Assembly (NCBI RefSeq): GCF_964340395.1
Contig: NC_135567.1
Location: 11,886,984-11,950,983 of the forward strand
From: Glandiceps talaboti
Taxonomy: Eukaryota > Hemichordata > Enteropneusta > Spengelidae
DNA length: 64,000 nt
Reading direction: 5' to 3'
In this document: one piece after another, positions 46,989 through 58,700 of the stretch
How positions within the stretch are numbered: the first letter of the stretch is position 1
Layout: each line of letters starts with the position of its first letter
Program-made: the position numbers and the translations under genes
The notes under the pieces: generated by a model
What the model saw: the letters and a program-made list of their open reading frames with translations, nothing else
What the model was told of the DNA's origin: nothing
Database searches by the model: none

Positions 46989-47453
46989 AGTGGCCATATG
47001 GATGAGGATTTGGTATTTATTTTCAATTTTGAATTGATAAAGCAATTTTATCACATCGTCGCAAACCACGGCCTGTTTTACGGCAACATTCTTAACGTGC
47101 CTCCCACATTTCGAAGTGTAGTGGTAGAAATAATAACTCTAGTTTGCGAGAATGTTTCATCATGGCTTCCTACTTGAAAAATCATCATGAAACAGCATCA
47201 ACAAAGTCCGTGTTTATAACTCAATACAATGTGAAAATCTAACAAATGTGTAACAAAGTTGTTATTTTTACGCATAATAACAAACATTTTACATATTTAT
47301 TAATCTTTTACAATGTACAATTTATTGAGTAACAAACACAGACTTGGCACATGTTGTTTCACATTCATTTTTTAAAGTAGGAAGCCATAGTAAAATTGTT
47401 TTATTTATTAAAAATCCAAAAGAAAATACCAAATCCTAATCCATTTGGCCACT
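46989..47453. mobile_element. TTAA-type palindromic MITE, complete copy with nested S90 element
   Basis: TTAA at 46985-46988 and 47454-47457. The ends AGTGGCCATATGGATGAGG and TCCATTTGGCCACT are inverted. It contains an S90 insertion. It lies just upstream of the coding exon of gene G. Confidence 0.85.
47056..47150. mobile_element. S90 element nested in the MITE
   Basis: TCGTCGCAAACCACGGCC at the left and CTCTAGTTTGCGA at the right are roughly inverted. The MITE sequence (TTTTATCA...CATGGCTTCC) is split by it. Confidence 0.65.
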
Positions 47454-47621
47454 TTAATATTTTTTCATTGATTAATGAAAAAATAATTTTTCATATGTTT
47501 TTATTTTCACAGGTTGCCTGGTAATCAGAATTGAGAGTGGAACAGAGTTGAGTGGCATTTGGAACTCTAGTATAATCTGTGGCAGATAGCCTACTAGAAC
47601 TGTGGTAGACATAACACAATT

Positions 47622-50600
47622 ATGTCTAGTAACCATGACGATGAGGTCTATGGAAGTAGTCCCAAAGATAATCCAATCGAAGTTCCAGGACACTTTCAAG
47701 TTGTACAGCATAGCGATGGTGACTATGTACAACTAAAGATAGAACATGATTCGAATAGTGACTGTATGTATCATGATAGAGCCGATACGACACCGGGAAA
47801 TACATGTGAAGATGACACAGAAATCTCCGCTGGAGTGATGAAGATGGAGAATCTGAAACCGTTAAATGGCTTTCAGAATTATTCAAATGAATCTTCTGCT
47901 ATGCTTCCCCTTGACTTATCTATTGCACACAGTCTACCAAATATCAGAGATGATTTTGTTGAGAACGACGGGGAAAGTCATGTTAGAAATACAACTTGTC
48001 GGTGGTCACAGGAAAGGGCAAACCTTGATAGACATCACACAGATCAAAATTTGAATATTCGATCGCATCTTGTAGTATCCAATCAGTATCTTCATTGTAC
48101 CAAGGAATCAGCAAATCATGAGTTAAATACAACTATTCCCATAATTCATCAGAATATGCAACCAGGTGTACAAAATCATATTATGCAAATCAACAATACA
48201 GGATTGTGTACATCTGAAACACAAGGCTACCACAGAAGTGTAGACATTCTAGGTTCTTCACCAGTAACTATGTGGTCACAGAAAACTGGCATACACAATG
48301 ATGTTGATGTCAAACAAATTGGCCCCACCAATCAACAATCTGAACCAGGTGTACTCCACTATGTAAATGAAGATCAACCTGGCTCAGCCAATCAACTAGC
48401 AGAACCAGGTGTACTTCACTATGTAAATGCAGATCAACCTGGCTCAGCCAATGAACAAGTAGAACCAGGTGTACTTCACTATGTAAATACAGATCAAGCT
48501 GTCTCAGCCAATCAACAAGCTGAACCAGATATACTCCACTGTATAGATGCCAACCAATCTATGGCAGCCAATCAACACACTAGAGCTATACAGATGAAAC
48601 CAGATGATCTTAGTTATTCGTCCTATCATGTTGGTTCAGGAGAAACAATGAGTGCTAACGATTCTGATAAACCAAGTGAATCATGCGTAGTTGTAACTCC
48701 TGACAATGATGGCACCAGTTATGACACTGAGGGCACCAGTGAAGTCCTTGACCCATGCACTGCACAGCTTGATGTCATTATTGCATCACAGGGAGAATTA
48801 AGTCATTATGTTGACAGAATTTTACCAAGTGTAGGAAACAAATGTACTGTCAAAAGTTGTGGATTGGAGTTTCCTGACAGAGATAAATTAGTTGTACACA
48901 TGAACAAACACCCGATCAACAAAGTTACATGTTCCTTCTGTTCCCAGACTGTGGTGTGTAATGGTGCCACCAACTCACCTGAAATACTCCGCCATTTAAA
49001 GACACACACCGAATCTGAACCATACCAATGTGACTTTTGCGGGAATAGATTTATATCACAGATGGCATACAGAACTCACAGAACATCTCACAGATATGAG
49101 AAGTATTATTGTAAAGTGTGTAAGGAAAGGTTCTCCACCCAGGATCAGTTATCTTGTCATATGGAAATCCACAGCGACACATACCCGTATTTGTGTGTTT
49201 TTTGTGGGAAAGGTTTCCAGTTAAAAAGTGCATGGGCATGCCATCAACTATCTCATCGTGATAAGAAAATATTCAAATGTGAAATATGCGGTAAGGTTTT
49301 GAAATGTAAACGAAATCTAATCAATCATACGAGGCTACATGATCAGGTTGGTTCTAACATGAACAAAGGTAGAACAGAGACTTCAAGAAAAAATAAAGGA
49401 ATTGAAATATCTGAAGAAGAAATGATTGAGATCGAGAAACCTAACGCCTCTACAGATAGAAACAAAGCTCTCGATGAAGAAAATTCCACCTCCTGTCCCA
49501 GTTCACTGAAAAAAGAATACGAAATGCACACAAGAGAACTTACAAGCAAGTCAGAAAGCATGAAGAGTAAGGATGGAAAGCAGATTCGCAGTTCACAGAA
49601 TGTTCAGGAAGCGGCTATTACCACAAAAACAGAATCAAAAGAGTCTAATACAAGATCTAGTAGTGGTGACTGCAGAATGACAAATGATAAACTTGTACCT
49701 TGCACTGCAAAACTTGATGTCAAAAGTGTCTTCAACAATGGAATAACATATGCGATAGCAAGAGAGTTGCCAGAGACAGGAACTCAGTGTAAAGTCGGTG
49801 ATTGCGGGATGGATTTTCCGGACAGAGATGGTTTAAAGTTACACTTGGATAAACACCCTATCAAACAAGTTGTGTGTTCTTTTTGTAATCAGACAGTTAT
49901 AGGTAGTGACATGCAATGTCCCGCAGTTCTCGTGCATCTAAAGATTCACATGGAGCCAAAACCATACAAGTGCGAATTCTGCGATCGGCGATTTAGTCTC
50001 ATGGACCCATACACCGAACACCGGAACACACATGCACATGAAGATAGATACCGCTGTAAAGTCTGCGACAAAAGTTGCGATAGTCAGTTTGAACTCATAT
50101 GTCATGTGCAAAGCCATAATGTCCAGTGTCCGTATGTTTGTACCATATGCGGTAAGGGGTTTAGCAAAAAGCAAGCATGGAATTGTCACAAACGGACACA
50201 TTGGCAGCAAAAATTTTACAAGTGTGAACTTTGCGGACAGATTTTGAAACGGGCAGATTCTCTAGAGCAACACATGAAGAGTCATGCAGAGGAAAAACCA
50301 CGAGTGTGCAAAATGTGTGACAAGGTATTCCATCACAAAATGGCCTTTCAGGAACACATGAAGACACACTTGGACGAGAAATTTAAATGTAAAAAGTGCG
50401 GGAAAGAGTTCGAGAAGAAGTATATCCTCAGAAAACATATGATACGACATTCAGACGTACGGCCACATATTTGCAAGATTTGTGAGAAAGGTTTCTTCGA
50501 GAAAGGACAACTCAGAGATCATTTAATTACTCACAAGGATACAAAGGATTTTATATGCGAGTACTGTGGAAAGGCTTGTCGGCGTGGCGATGCGCTAAGA

Positions 50601-50732
50601 ATTCATTTGAGACTTCATACTGGAGAGAGACCATTTAAGTGTGATATATGTGGCAAGGGATTTAACCAGAAAGTACAACTTCATTTGCATAATAAGTCGT
50701 TGATTGGCTGTAAGAAAGACTCTCCAGAGTAA
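47622..50732 (+). CDS. large C2H2 zinc-finger protein with two repeated modules, gene G
   Basis: 1036 aa in one coding exon; the acceptor TTTTCACAG at 47512 precedes a short 5' UTR. Residues 1-370 are disordered and acidic and include FQVVQHSDGDYVQLKIE and a four-fold 20-aa repeat (EPGVLHYVN.DQPGSAN). Two modules follow, near residues 376 and 691. Each starts PCTA(Q/K)LDV and has a Tyr/LP..G segment, then an atypical C-x4-C finger with FPDRD, then HPI..V.CSFC.QTV and ordinary fingers. About 17 zinc fingers are counted (6 plus 11); the last is of C2HC type (HNKSLIGC). One linker is canonical (HTGERPFKC); most are not. It is probably a nuclear transcription regulator. Gene H is its convergent paralogue. 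Confidence 0.9.
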   Translation: MSSNHDDEVYGSSPKDNPIEVPGHFQVVQHSDGDYVQLKIEHDSNSDCMYHDRADTTPGNTCEDDTEISAGVMKMENLKPLNGFQNYSNESSAMLPLDLSIAHSLPNIRDDFVENDGESHVRNTTCRWSQERANLDRHHTDQNLNIRSHLVVSNQYLHCTKESANHELNTTIPIIHQNMQPGVQNHIMQINNTGLCTSETQGYHRSVDILGSSPVTMWSQKTGIHNDVDVKQIGPTNQQSEPGVLHYVNEDQPGSANQLAEPGVLHYVNADQPGSANEQVEPGVLHYVNTDQAVSANQQAEPDILHCIDANQSMAANQHTRAIQMKPDDLSYSSYHVGSGETMSANDSDKPSESCVVVTPDNDGTSYDTEGTSEVLDPCTAQLDVIIASQGELSHYVDRILPSVGNKCTVKSCGLEFPDRDKLVVHMNKHPINKVTCSFCSQTVVCNGATNSPEILRHLKTHTESEPYQCDFCGNRFISQMAYRTHRTSHRYEKYYCKVCKERFSTQDQLSCHMEIHSDTYPYLCVFCGKGFQLKSAWACHQLSHRDKKIFKCEICGKVLKCKRNLINHTRLHDQVGSNMNKGRTETSRKNKGIEISEEEMIEIEKPNASTDRNKALDEENSTSCPSSLKKEYEMHTRELTSKSESMKSKDGKQIRSSQNVQEAAITTKTESKESNTRSSSGDCRMTNDKLVPCTAKLDVKSVFNNGITYAIARELPETGTQCKVGDCGMDFPDRDGLKLHLDKHPIKQVVCSFCNQTVIGSDMQCPAVLVHLKIHMEPKPYKCEFCDRRFSLMDPYTEHRNTHAHEDRYRCKVCDKSCDSQFELICHVQSHNVQCPYVCTICGKGFSKKQAWNCHKRTHWQQKFYKCELCGQILKRADSLEQHMKSHAEEKPRVCKMCDKVFHHKMAFQEHMKTHLDEKFKCKKCGKEFEKKYILRKHMIRHSDVRPHICKICEKGFFEKGQLRDHLITHKDTKDFICEYCGKACRRGDALRIHLRLHTGERPFKCDICGKGFNQKVQLHLHNKSLIGCKKDSPE
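48325..48570 (+). repeat. 60-bp coding tandem repeat in gene G
   Basis: Four units around CAACCTGGCTCAGCCAATCA encode EPGVLHYVN-type 20-residue repeats; the fourth is diverged. Confidence 0.9.
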
Positions 50733-50773
50733 ACTTCAAGTGAATGTTATGCTCTTCACAAGATGACAATTAA

Positions 50774-51124
50774 AGGGGCCATATGGATGAGGATTGGGTA
50801 TTTATTTTGGATTTTTAATTTATAGAACAATTTTATCATGGTGTCCTACTTGAAAAAATAAATATGAAACAACATATTCCCAGTTCTTGTTTGTAACTTA
50901 ATAAATTGTACAAAGCTAACAAAAAAATTGTATAAAGGTTTGTTATTGTACGTACAGTAACAAACATTTGGTACATTTATTAATCTTTTGCAATTTATTG
51001 AGTTACAAATGCGGACTTGGCATGTGCTGTTTTACATTGATTTTTCAAGTATGAGGCCATGATGAAATTGTTTTATAAATTATAAATCCAAAATGAATAC
51101 CCAGTCCTCATCCCAATGTCCACT
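50774..51124. mobile_element. TTAA-type palindromic MITE, complete copy (351 bp)
   Basis: TTAA at 50770-50773 and 51125-51128. The ends AGGGGCCATATGGATGAGGA and TCCTCATCCCAATGTCCACT are inverted, and pairing extends through most of the element to a centre near 50950 (TATTGTACGTACAGTAACA). It lies directly behind gene G. Confidence 0.88.
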
Positions 51125-51128
51125 TTAA

Positions 51129-53340
51129 ATGTGTTTGTAGCCTGTCTGTGTTACATATCTATGATTCCACTTTGCTTACATTGTCTGAGTATCACTACCA
51201 ATCTTTTTTGGAATTATCCACTTATACTGATTTGGGGTAATAACGCTATATCAGATTATATGATTATTCAAATGAAGTAATTATGTAAATATATGTATAC
51301 ATTTACATGAACACTGGAGTTAAAATTGACATGATTTACATATAGAGTATTATTACATATGTATAAGATTACTTGCACTGGTGCTGGCAAATACTAGTGG
51401 TATTTTCACTGCCGTGCAGTACTAAAAACATTGCATACCTACATGCAAATGATACGCTAATAAGGACGTGATCGTTCACGCCACACAAAATCGTATGTTT
51501 TTATATGATTTTTATAGAAATTTTTCATTTTAGATAAACATATCGTAATAATAACAGAACCCTATGATGTGCGAGTTGCAGTGTAGGTACTCTGGGGTAT
51601 TTGCTCTCGTGGTTGTAGTGTTTTCTTGCTACACACATGAAAGTACGGGTGCAGAGAACACTGCAAGCACTCGTGCAAATACTCCCAAGTACGCCACATG
51701 TGCACTCACATGTCATGGGGTTCTGTCATATTATATCAGTGCGAGTGTCTCAAAATACGAGAAGAAAATTCAATAAATACCAGAACACAGATAATCCTTG
51801 CCTAATCTTTTAAATCTGAAAATTCATATTACAGAATATTATGTTTTCTGATGCATTTTCACTCGCAATGCTCATGGAACTACGAGTATAGAGAACATAT
51901 CCTGTTAACTGTCATTCAACCAAATTTTAAGGATGAACTTAAATCACATATTCACAAATTTATTTATGTAAAACAGATGCTGAAGAGATATGATTATTTA
52001 ACTAGTTTTTTTCAAGGTTCTGTGACTAATTGATGAGAATGAGTAATTATCTGCGTTTCAAAGATTAGCAGATAATTGCTATTTGTTCGGTATGTGAATA
52101 AATTTGTCAAGTGCAGTTGCAACAGGTGCTAATGCATAATTGGTCAATGTATGCTAACAGGTGTAATAAGTGTTATAGGTATATAAAGGGTGTTGAAAGG
52201 CCGGTGTGTTCAATCTCGGTTGCCAACACCCACGGTCAGACATCTAAATTATTATAATGATTATAGTAGTTCAAGTTCATTTTCAGACAGACCTTCAGGA
52301 CTCCAACTGTTAACGTCGGTACCGTTTCATGATTCTTGTTTTTTTTTTTCTGTCTAGCCTATTTTGCTCCGACTGTAATAACTTCATCAAGAAGATTATA
52401 GTACATCCATGAACTGAAAACAACTCTGAATTGCACTATTTATGAAATGTAAGGGGGGAGCTGAATAAACGTGTGTGGTTTGTGGGGACAACAACCAACA
52501 CAATTGCAATTGCGAGTTCTTGTTTTCATTGTATTGTTCGTTGAATTCGCATGCTTTGAAATTTAGAAAAGATTGTGTGTATTTCCCTTGTTCTTTATTT
52601 ACTCTGACCAAAATTAAAACAAATATTGAAGAAGAAAAAACATTCTGTGTTTCAAAGCTCTTCTTTGATCCCATTATTTATCACACCGTGTTGACTTACA
52701 GTACAACTGCAGACATCAGACAAACAGAACCAGTCTGGAGAGATTTATAAACTTTAATTTTTCATTGAGATTTCTCCCCTAGGCACATTCTACCTTGACA
52801 TAACTTGAAACATATATGGTTATTTGCACAAGCTTTTCTGCCATGTTTTCAAGAATGAAGTCAAGATCATGGCGCTAGATGTAAGGATGGGCCAGGCATA
52901 GAAATAAACCCACGTTAGTCCTACATACAATAACATTGGAAATCAGTGTCTGATAAAATGTGAAGAGGTTTGCCTACTTAGGACTAAAACTGACATTATT
53001 CATATTGTAGGCATTATAGAGCATTGACATATAGAAACAGAACCCAAGACATTCTGTGCTCCGAGCAACTCAATGGCTTTAGAAGGCACATATAGTTTTG
53101 GATTTATTTTATTTAATTTATTTATTTATTTACCTATTTATTTATTTATTCATATACATCCAATAGGCATTGCCCAATAACAGGAGGAAAGTTCAGTGCT
53201 AGTGCAGGAGGAAACCGGAGTACCCGGGGAAAACCTGTATTGTTCAGTAGAATCAAACTGAATGACACTCTTCTTACTTACAGCGTGGTAAATGGGATTA
53301 CAAACATAGTAGATGATAATACCTATTACATACCAACAGT
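51129..53340. other. intergenic between G and H, no gene recognised
   Basis: AT-rich sequence with short random frames. At 53100-53240 a TTTA-rich tract is followed by GAGGAAACCGGAGTACCCGG, a motif I have the impression recurs in repeats of many marine animals; no element boundary is visible. Confidence 0.4.
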
Positions 53341-53348
53341 AAAACTAT

Positions 53349-53432
53349 AGTCGTAAACCACAGTCTCTTTTCGGCACTGTCCAAGACACTATGTCACAGT
53401 GTTGCGGAAGAAATAACAGCTCTGGTTTGCGA
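53349..53432. mobile_element. S90 element
   Basis: GTCGTAAACCACAGTCTC at the left and AGCTCTGGTTTGCGAGA at the right are inverted over about 12 bases; the interior matches the other copies (CCAAGACAC, GAAATAACAG). Confidence 0.65.
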
Positions 53433-53545
53433 GAATGAGTAAAACAATAAACCAAGAAGCAAATTTAACTACTTGTAGTACACATTAAGCTGAATTGTCA
53501 AGAATTAAAGCCGCCATAGCTGACTAGTCACAGTGGCAAGTGATG

Positions 53546-53908
53546 ACAACTGCCGACATCAGACCATGAACAAATGGAACCTGTTAAAAACAGGGAAAGT
53601 AATATATGAATTGGACTAAAGTTGAATGTTGAAACAGCAGATGTTTGCATGACACACCATGGTTTGATAAGAACAGTTTTATGGCTTCTTTATGTGTACA
53701 TGAAATGCCAGGGCAACCGGAAATTTGTTTGTGAATGTGAACTATTATCTAAAGTGGCCATAAAGCTTTTCATATCAAATTATGAAATGAAATATAAGTC
53801 TCCACACTTCAAACATGCTGTGCAAACTGTTGTTAAGTCAATTTAGTTGTTTACTTTCCCTATGTGTAAACAGTTCAATTCGTCCATGATCTGATGTCAA
53901 CAGTTGTA
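53546..53908. mobile_element. palindromic foldback MITE, family FB-2, copy 2
   Basis: ACAACTGCCGACATCAGACC and GATCTGATGTCAACAGTTGT are inverted ends. The interior pairs (GATAAGAACAGTTTTATGGC with GGCCATAAAGCTTTTCATATC) match copy 1 at 42876-43235. Confidence 0.78.
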
Positions 53909-54040
53909 CCCGATTTTAAAAATCAGAGTCTGACAATATGTAGTATTAAACTCTCCACTGGAACTAATTAGCTGTGGGGGAATTCTGCCCAGGGGCGAGA
54001 TCAATTGTTGAATGTAGGATAAAAAGCTAAATGCTTTACT

Positions 54041-54065
54041 GGGGGGGGGGGGGGGGGGGGGGGGG
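54041..54065. repeat. G25 homopolymer
   Basis: 25 consecutive G on the plus strand, between FB-2 and the gene H minisatellite; its length may be uncertain because of sequencing. Confidence 0.9.
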
Positions 54066-54376
54066 TGTCAGCCATTTCAATTCTCTTCCTACAAAATAAA
54101 ATTTTACTTTTAATGGATTTTTTGTACCCCTCTATACAGATAGTTCTTGAAAAATGGAAGATTGTTTGCTAGAGTAAATGCATGGCACTAAAACAAAGTA
54201 AAGTGTCAACAAAAGAACTATTGGCTTTGTGGGGGTGGGGGAAGGGCACATAACTACGCTTATTTTCAACACGCAATTATCAACTCACTACAGTTAGCAG
54301 GACAAGGTTAAGATGAGTGTTATCAAAGTCAGTTGTTTAGCAAACCGTACACAAGCTGACATGTTCGTGCACCATG

Positions 54377-55788
54377 TTTACTCTGGAGTGTCCTTCTTGC
54401 AGCCTCTTCATGCTGGAGTGTCCTTCATGCAGTCTGTTTACTCTGGAGTGTCCTTCTTGCAGCCTGTTTACTCTGGAGTGTCCTTCTTGCAGCCTGTTTA
54501 CTCTAGAGTGTCCTTCTTGCAGTCTGTTTACTCTGGAGTGTCCTTCTTGCAGCCTGTTTACTCTGGAGTGTCCTTCTTGTAGTCTGTTTACTCTGGAGTG
54601 TCCTTCTTGTAGTCTGTTTACTCTGGAGTGTCCTTCTTGCAGTCTGTTTACTCTAGAGCGTCCTTCTTGCTGCCTGTTTACTCTAGAGTGTCCTTCTTGC
54701 AGCCTGTTTACTCTGGAGTGTCCTGCTTGCAGTCTGTTTACTCTAGAGTGTCCTGCTTGCAGCCTGTTTACTCTGGAGTGTCCTGCTTGCAGTCTGTTTA
54801 CTCTGGAGTGTCCTGCTTGCAGTCTGTTTACTCTGGAGTGTCCTTCATGCAGTCTGTTTACTCTAGAGTATCCTGCTTGCAGCCTGTTTACTCTGGAGTG
54901 TCCTGCTTGCAGTCTGTTTACTCTGGAGTGTCCTGCTTGCAGGCTGTTTACTCTGGAGTGTCCTTCTTGCAGTCTGTTTACTCTGGAGTGTCCTGCTTGC
55001 AGTCTGTTTACTCTGGAGTGTCCTGTTTGCAGTCTGTTTACTCTGGAGTGTCCTTCTTGCAGTCTGTTTACTCTGGAGTGTCCTTCTTGCAGTCTGTTTA
55101 CTCTGGAGCGTCCTTCTTTGAAGTCTGTTTACTCTGGAGTGTCCTTCTTGCTGCCTGTTTACTCTGGAGTGTCCTTCTTACAGCCTGTTTACTCTGGAGT
55201 GTCCTTCTTGCAGTCTGTTTACTCTGGAGTGTCCTTCATGCAGTCTGTTTACTCTGGAGTGTCCTTCATGCAGTCTGTTTACTCTGGAGTGTCCTTCTTG
55301 CAGTCTGTTTACTCTGGAGTGTCCTTCATGCAGTCTGTTTACTCTGGAGTGTCCTGCTTGCAGTCTGTTTACTCTGGAGTGTCCTGCTTGCAGTCTGTTT
55401 ACTCTGGAGTGTCCTTCTTGCAGTCTGTTTACTCTGGAGTGTCCTTCTTGCAGTCTGTTTACTCTGGAGTGTCCTTCTTGCAGTCTGTTTACTCTGGAGT
55501 GTCCTTCATGCAGCCTGTTTACTCTGGAGTGTCCTTCTTGCAGCCTGTTTACTCTGGAGTGTCCTTCTTGCAGTCTGTTTACTCTGAAGTGTCCTTCTTG
55601 CATCCTGTTCACTCTGGAGTGTCCTTCTTGCAGCCTGTTTACTCTGGAGTGTCCTTCTTGCAGCCTGTTTACTCTGGAGTGTCCTTCTTACAGCCTGTTT
55701 ACTCTGGAGTGTCCTTCCTGCAGCCTGTTTACTCTGGAGTGTCCTTCTTGCAGTCTGTGTACTCTGGAGTGTCCTTCTTGTAATCTGC
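54377..55788 (-). repeat. 30-bp minisatellite, about 47 copies, derived from the 3' end of gene H
   Basis: The unit on the minus strand reads GGCTGCAAGAAGGACACTCC then AGAGTAAACA: codons GCKKDTPE, the TAA stop and TACA-like spacer. It abuts the coding end of gene H. Units keep a 30-bp period except a 31-bp one near 55128. Sequence variants (TGC/AGC, CATGC, CTGC) are shared by neighbouring units, as expected from local amplification. The long plus-strand frame of LECPSCSLFT repeats is a by-product. Confidence 0.95.
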
Positions 55789-58700
55789 TTACTCTGGAGT
55801 GTCCTTGCAGCCTGTTTGTGACTTTTTATGCAAATTTAGTTGAACCCGATGATTAAATCCCTTCTGACACACATCACATTTAAATGGCCACTCTCCGGTA
55901 TGTACTCTCTGGTGCAATTTCAGAGATTTTTCTCGAACATATGTCTTTCCACAATATTTACAGATATAATCTTTGGCGTCCTTGTGCGAAAACAAGTGAT
56001 CTCTTAAAGCGCGTGTATCGAAAAATCCTTTACCGCAAGTTTCACACACATGGGTCTTAATTCCCTTGTGTCTTTTCGTATGCTGTATCAATGTCGTGTT
56101 ATTCTTGAACCTCATACCGCACTCTTCACATAAAAAGTCTCTCTCTTCAATATGAATCTTTTTGTGTTCCTCCAAAAGTTTTCGATGTCCAAACCCTTTC
56201 CTACACATTCTGCAAAAATATTTTTTCTCTGCGTGCTTTGCCATCATGTGCCAATACATGGATGTCTTCCTGCTTAATATCTGATTACAAAGCTCACACT
56301 TCAAATTATTTCGTTTAGAATGTCTCCGCCGATGGTTTACGCAAGCTTCTTTTTTATGGAAGCCCTTGTTGCAAATATCACATACATATGGGTAGGGGTG
56401 CTTTCCGTAATGCGTTCTTACGTGACAAGCTAATTTACATGAGTTCTCACAGATTTCTAGGCATACCCTACACTGATAGTCCTCTATGTGTGATTTTCTA
56501 TGCATTGTATAAAGTTCTTCACTGTCAAAAGTGAACCTTCTGTCACAGAAATCACATTTGTAGCAGCTCGGCTCTGTGTGAACTTTCAAGTGTTCTAGGA
56601 TTCTTTCACAATGCGTTCCACTGCAGTTCACCGTCTGGTAACAAAATGAACACTCCACCTGTTGAATTGGATGGTTATCAACATGTGTCTTTAAACTAAC
56701 TCTATCAGTAAACTCCATCTCACAATCTTCAACACTACATTGGTTTCCTTTCTCTGGTAATTCTCTCACTACTGCATATGTTACAGTATTCTCAAACACT
56801 TTTTTCACATCAAGTTTTGCTTTGCAAGGTTTCAGATCCTCATCATGGTCGACCTCTTCAGTTTTGTTGTTTGCAATACTAGACATTTTCTCTGCCTCAA
56901 TTGCTACCTTTTTACTTAATATTTCGAAATCTTCAATATTTAGTGTACCACTACAAATATTATACGAAACTCCAGACAACTCATTCAGTTCCATTTTAGA
57001 TCCGTCACTAGGACAATTCATCACCTCAGCATCCATCATTTCTCTGTTTTCTTCCTCATCATCGACTCTCCCATTTTTAATTATTGTACTTTCCTCAACT
57101 GTTTCTACCACACGTCCATCTTCTTGGTCAAGATATAGCTGAGGTTCGGATATATTTTGGTATTTCTCACCTCCACATTTGTCCTGGTCATGTGACCTTG
57201 TATGATGCTTCCAAGATTGTCTTGTTTTCGAAACCAGTCCACACGTTTCACATGTGTAGGGATATTTGATTGTATGGACTCTCATATGACGTGTTCGCTG
57301 GTGGCGAGTTACAAAGCTATCATGACAAATCATACATTGATACAAATAAGCTGTAGTATGTGTTTTTCTATGCTTTCGGTAATTGAATCCAATACAGTAT
57401 TTTTTCTCACAGAAATCACACTCAAATGGTTCAGGTTCCGTGTGAATTTTCAAATGTCGGAGTACATCGGGTGATTCCATCCCATCATATTTCACTGTTT
57501 GGTCACAGAAAGAACAAACCACTTGTCTGATAGGGTGGTTATCCAAGTGTGAAATAAAACTATCCCTATTAGGAAAGTCCATCCCACAATTTTTGACCAT
57601 GCACTTGTTGCCTTTCTTAGGTAAATTTGTATGCACATAGTATTTGAATGCAGTCTTAGAAATATGGATCAAATCCAGCTTTGCAGTCAGGGAATCTTCT
57701 AGATCTAAATTGTCAGTTCGATTATCATTGTTGGGTTTGTTATGAAATTGTACAACAAAACACTGTCTATTACAAGTTCCTCCGCTCTCTTGATCTTTCA
57801 GTGGATTAAAGTCACTGACTACACTGTCATTTTCATTAATACTGGATATCTGATATTGTCCAATTGGTGGTGGTTCACCTGGTCCACTCTGTGGATTAGA
57901 CACTTGTGTTGACATACTGGTATTGGTTGTTGATGTGCAGGGCATCTGTGTTTTGAATGCCACCAATGGTTCTTCAAAGCCACTGTGTGTACTGGTTACT
58001 TGTTTTCTATTCAGCATACTTTCATTGGCTGTTAATGTACCAGACACCTGGTCTTCAACTGCCACTAACTGTTCTTCAGATCTACTTTGTGATCTGGTCT
58101 CTTGTTCACTGCATGTATCTAACATACTGGTATTGGTTGTTGACTTACAGAACACCTCGTCTTCAACTTCAGACCTAGTTTCTGTATGGGTCAGTTGATG
58201 ATTGACTAAATTGGTATTAGGATTTGATTTACAGGACACCTGGTCTTCAACTGCCATCAACTGTTCTTCAGATGCACTTTGTGTATTGGTCGAGTGTTGA
58301 TGATTGAACATACTGGTATTGGCTGTTGACTTATAGGACACCTGGTTTTCAGCTTCACATCCACTTTGTGTATTGGTCATTTGTTGATGATTCGACAAAT
58401 TGGTATTGGCTTTTGATTTCCAGGACACCTGGTCTTCAACTGCCATCAACTGTTCTTCTGATGCACGTTGTGAAATGGTCAAGTGTTGCTTGATCAAATT
58501 GATATTGGCTGTTGACATACAGGGCACCTGGTCTTCAACTTCAGATGCAGTGTGTGCATGGGTCACTTGATGATTTAGCAAAATGGTATTGGTTATTGAT
58601 TTACAGGACATCTGGTCGTCAACTGCCACCAACTGTTCATGAGATCTACTTTGCGTATTGGTCACTTGTTGAATATCTAACATACTGGAATTGGCTGAAG

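Noticed and set aside
54374-55783. Plus-strand 469-codon frame of LECPSCSLFT repeats as a repeat protein
   Set aside because: It is the antisense of a minisatellite whose unit comes from the minus-strand end of gene H. The frame is open only because the period is a multiple of three, and it shifts frame at about 55128.
54377-55788. CRISPR array (regular 30-bp repeats)
   Set aside because: There are no unique spacers; the units are contiguous, the context is animal, and the unit is derived from a coding end.
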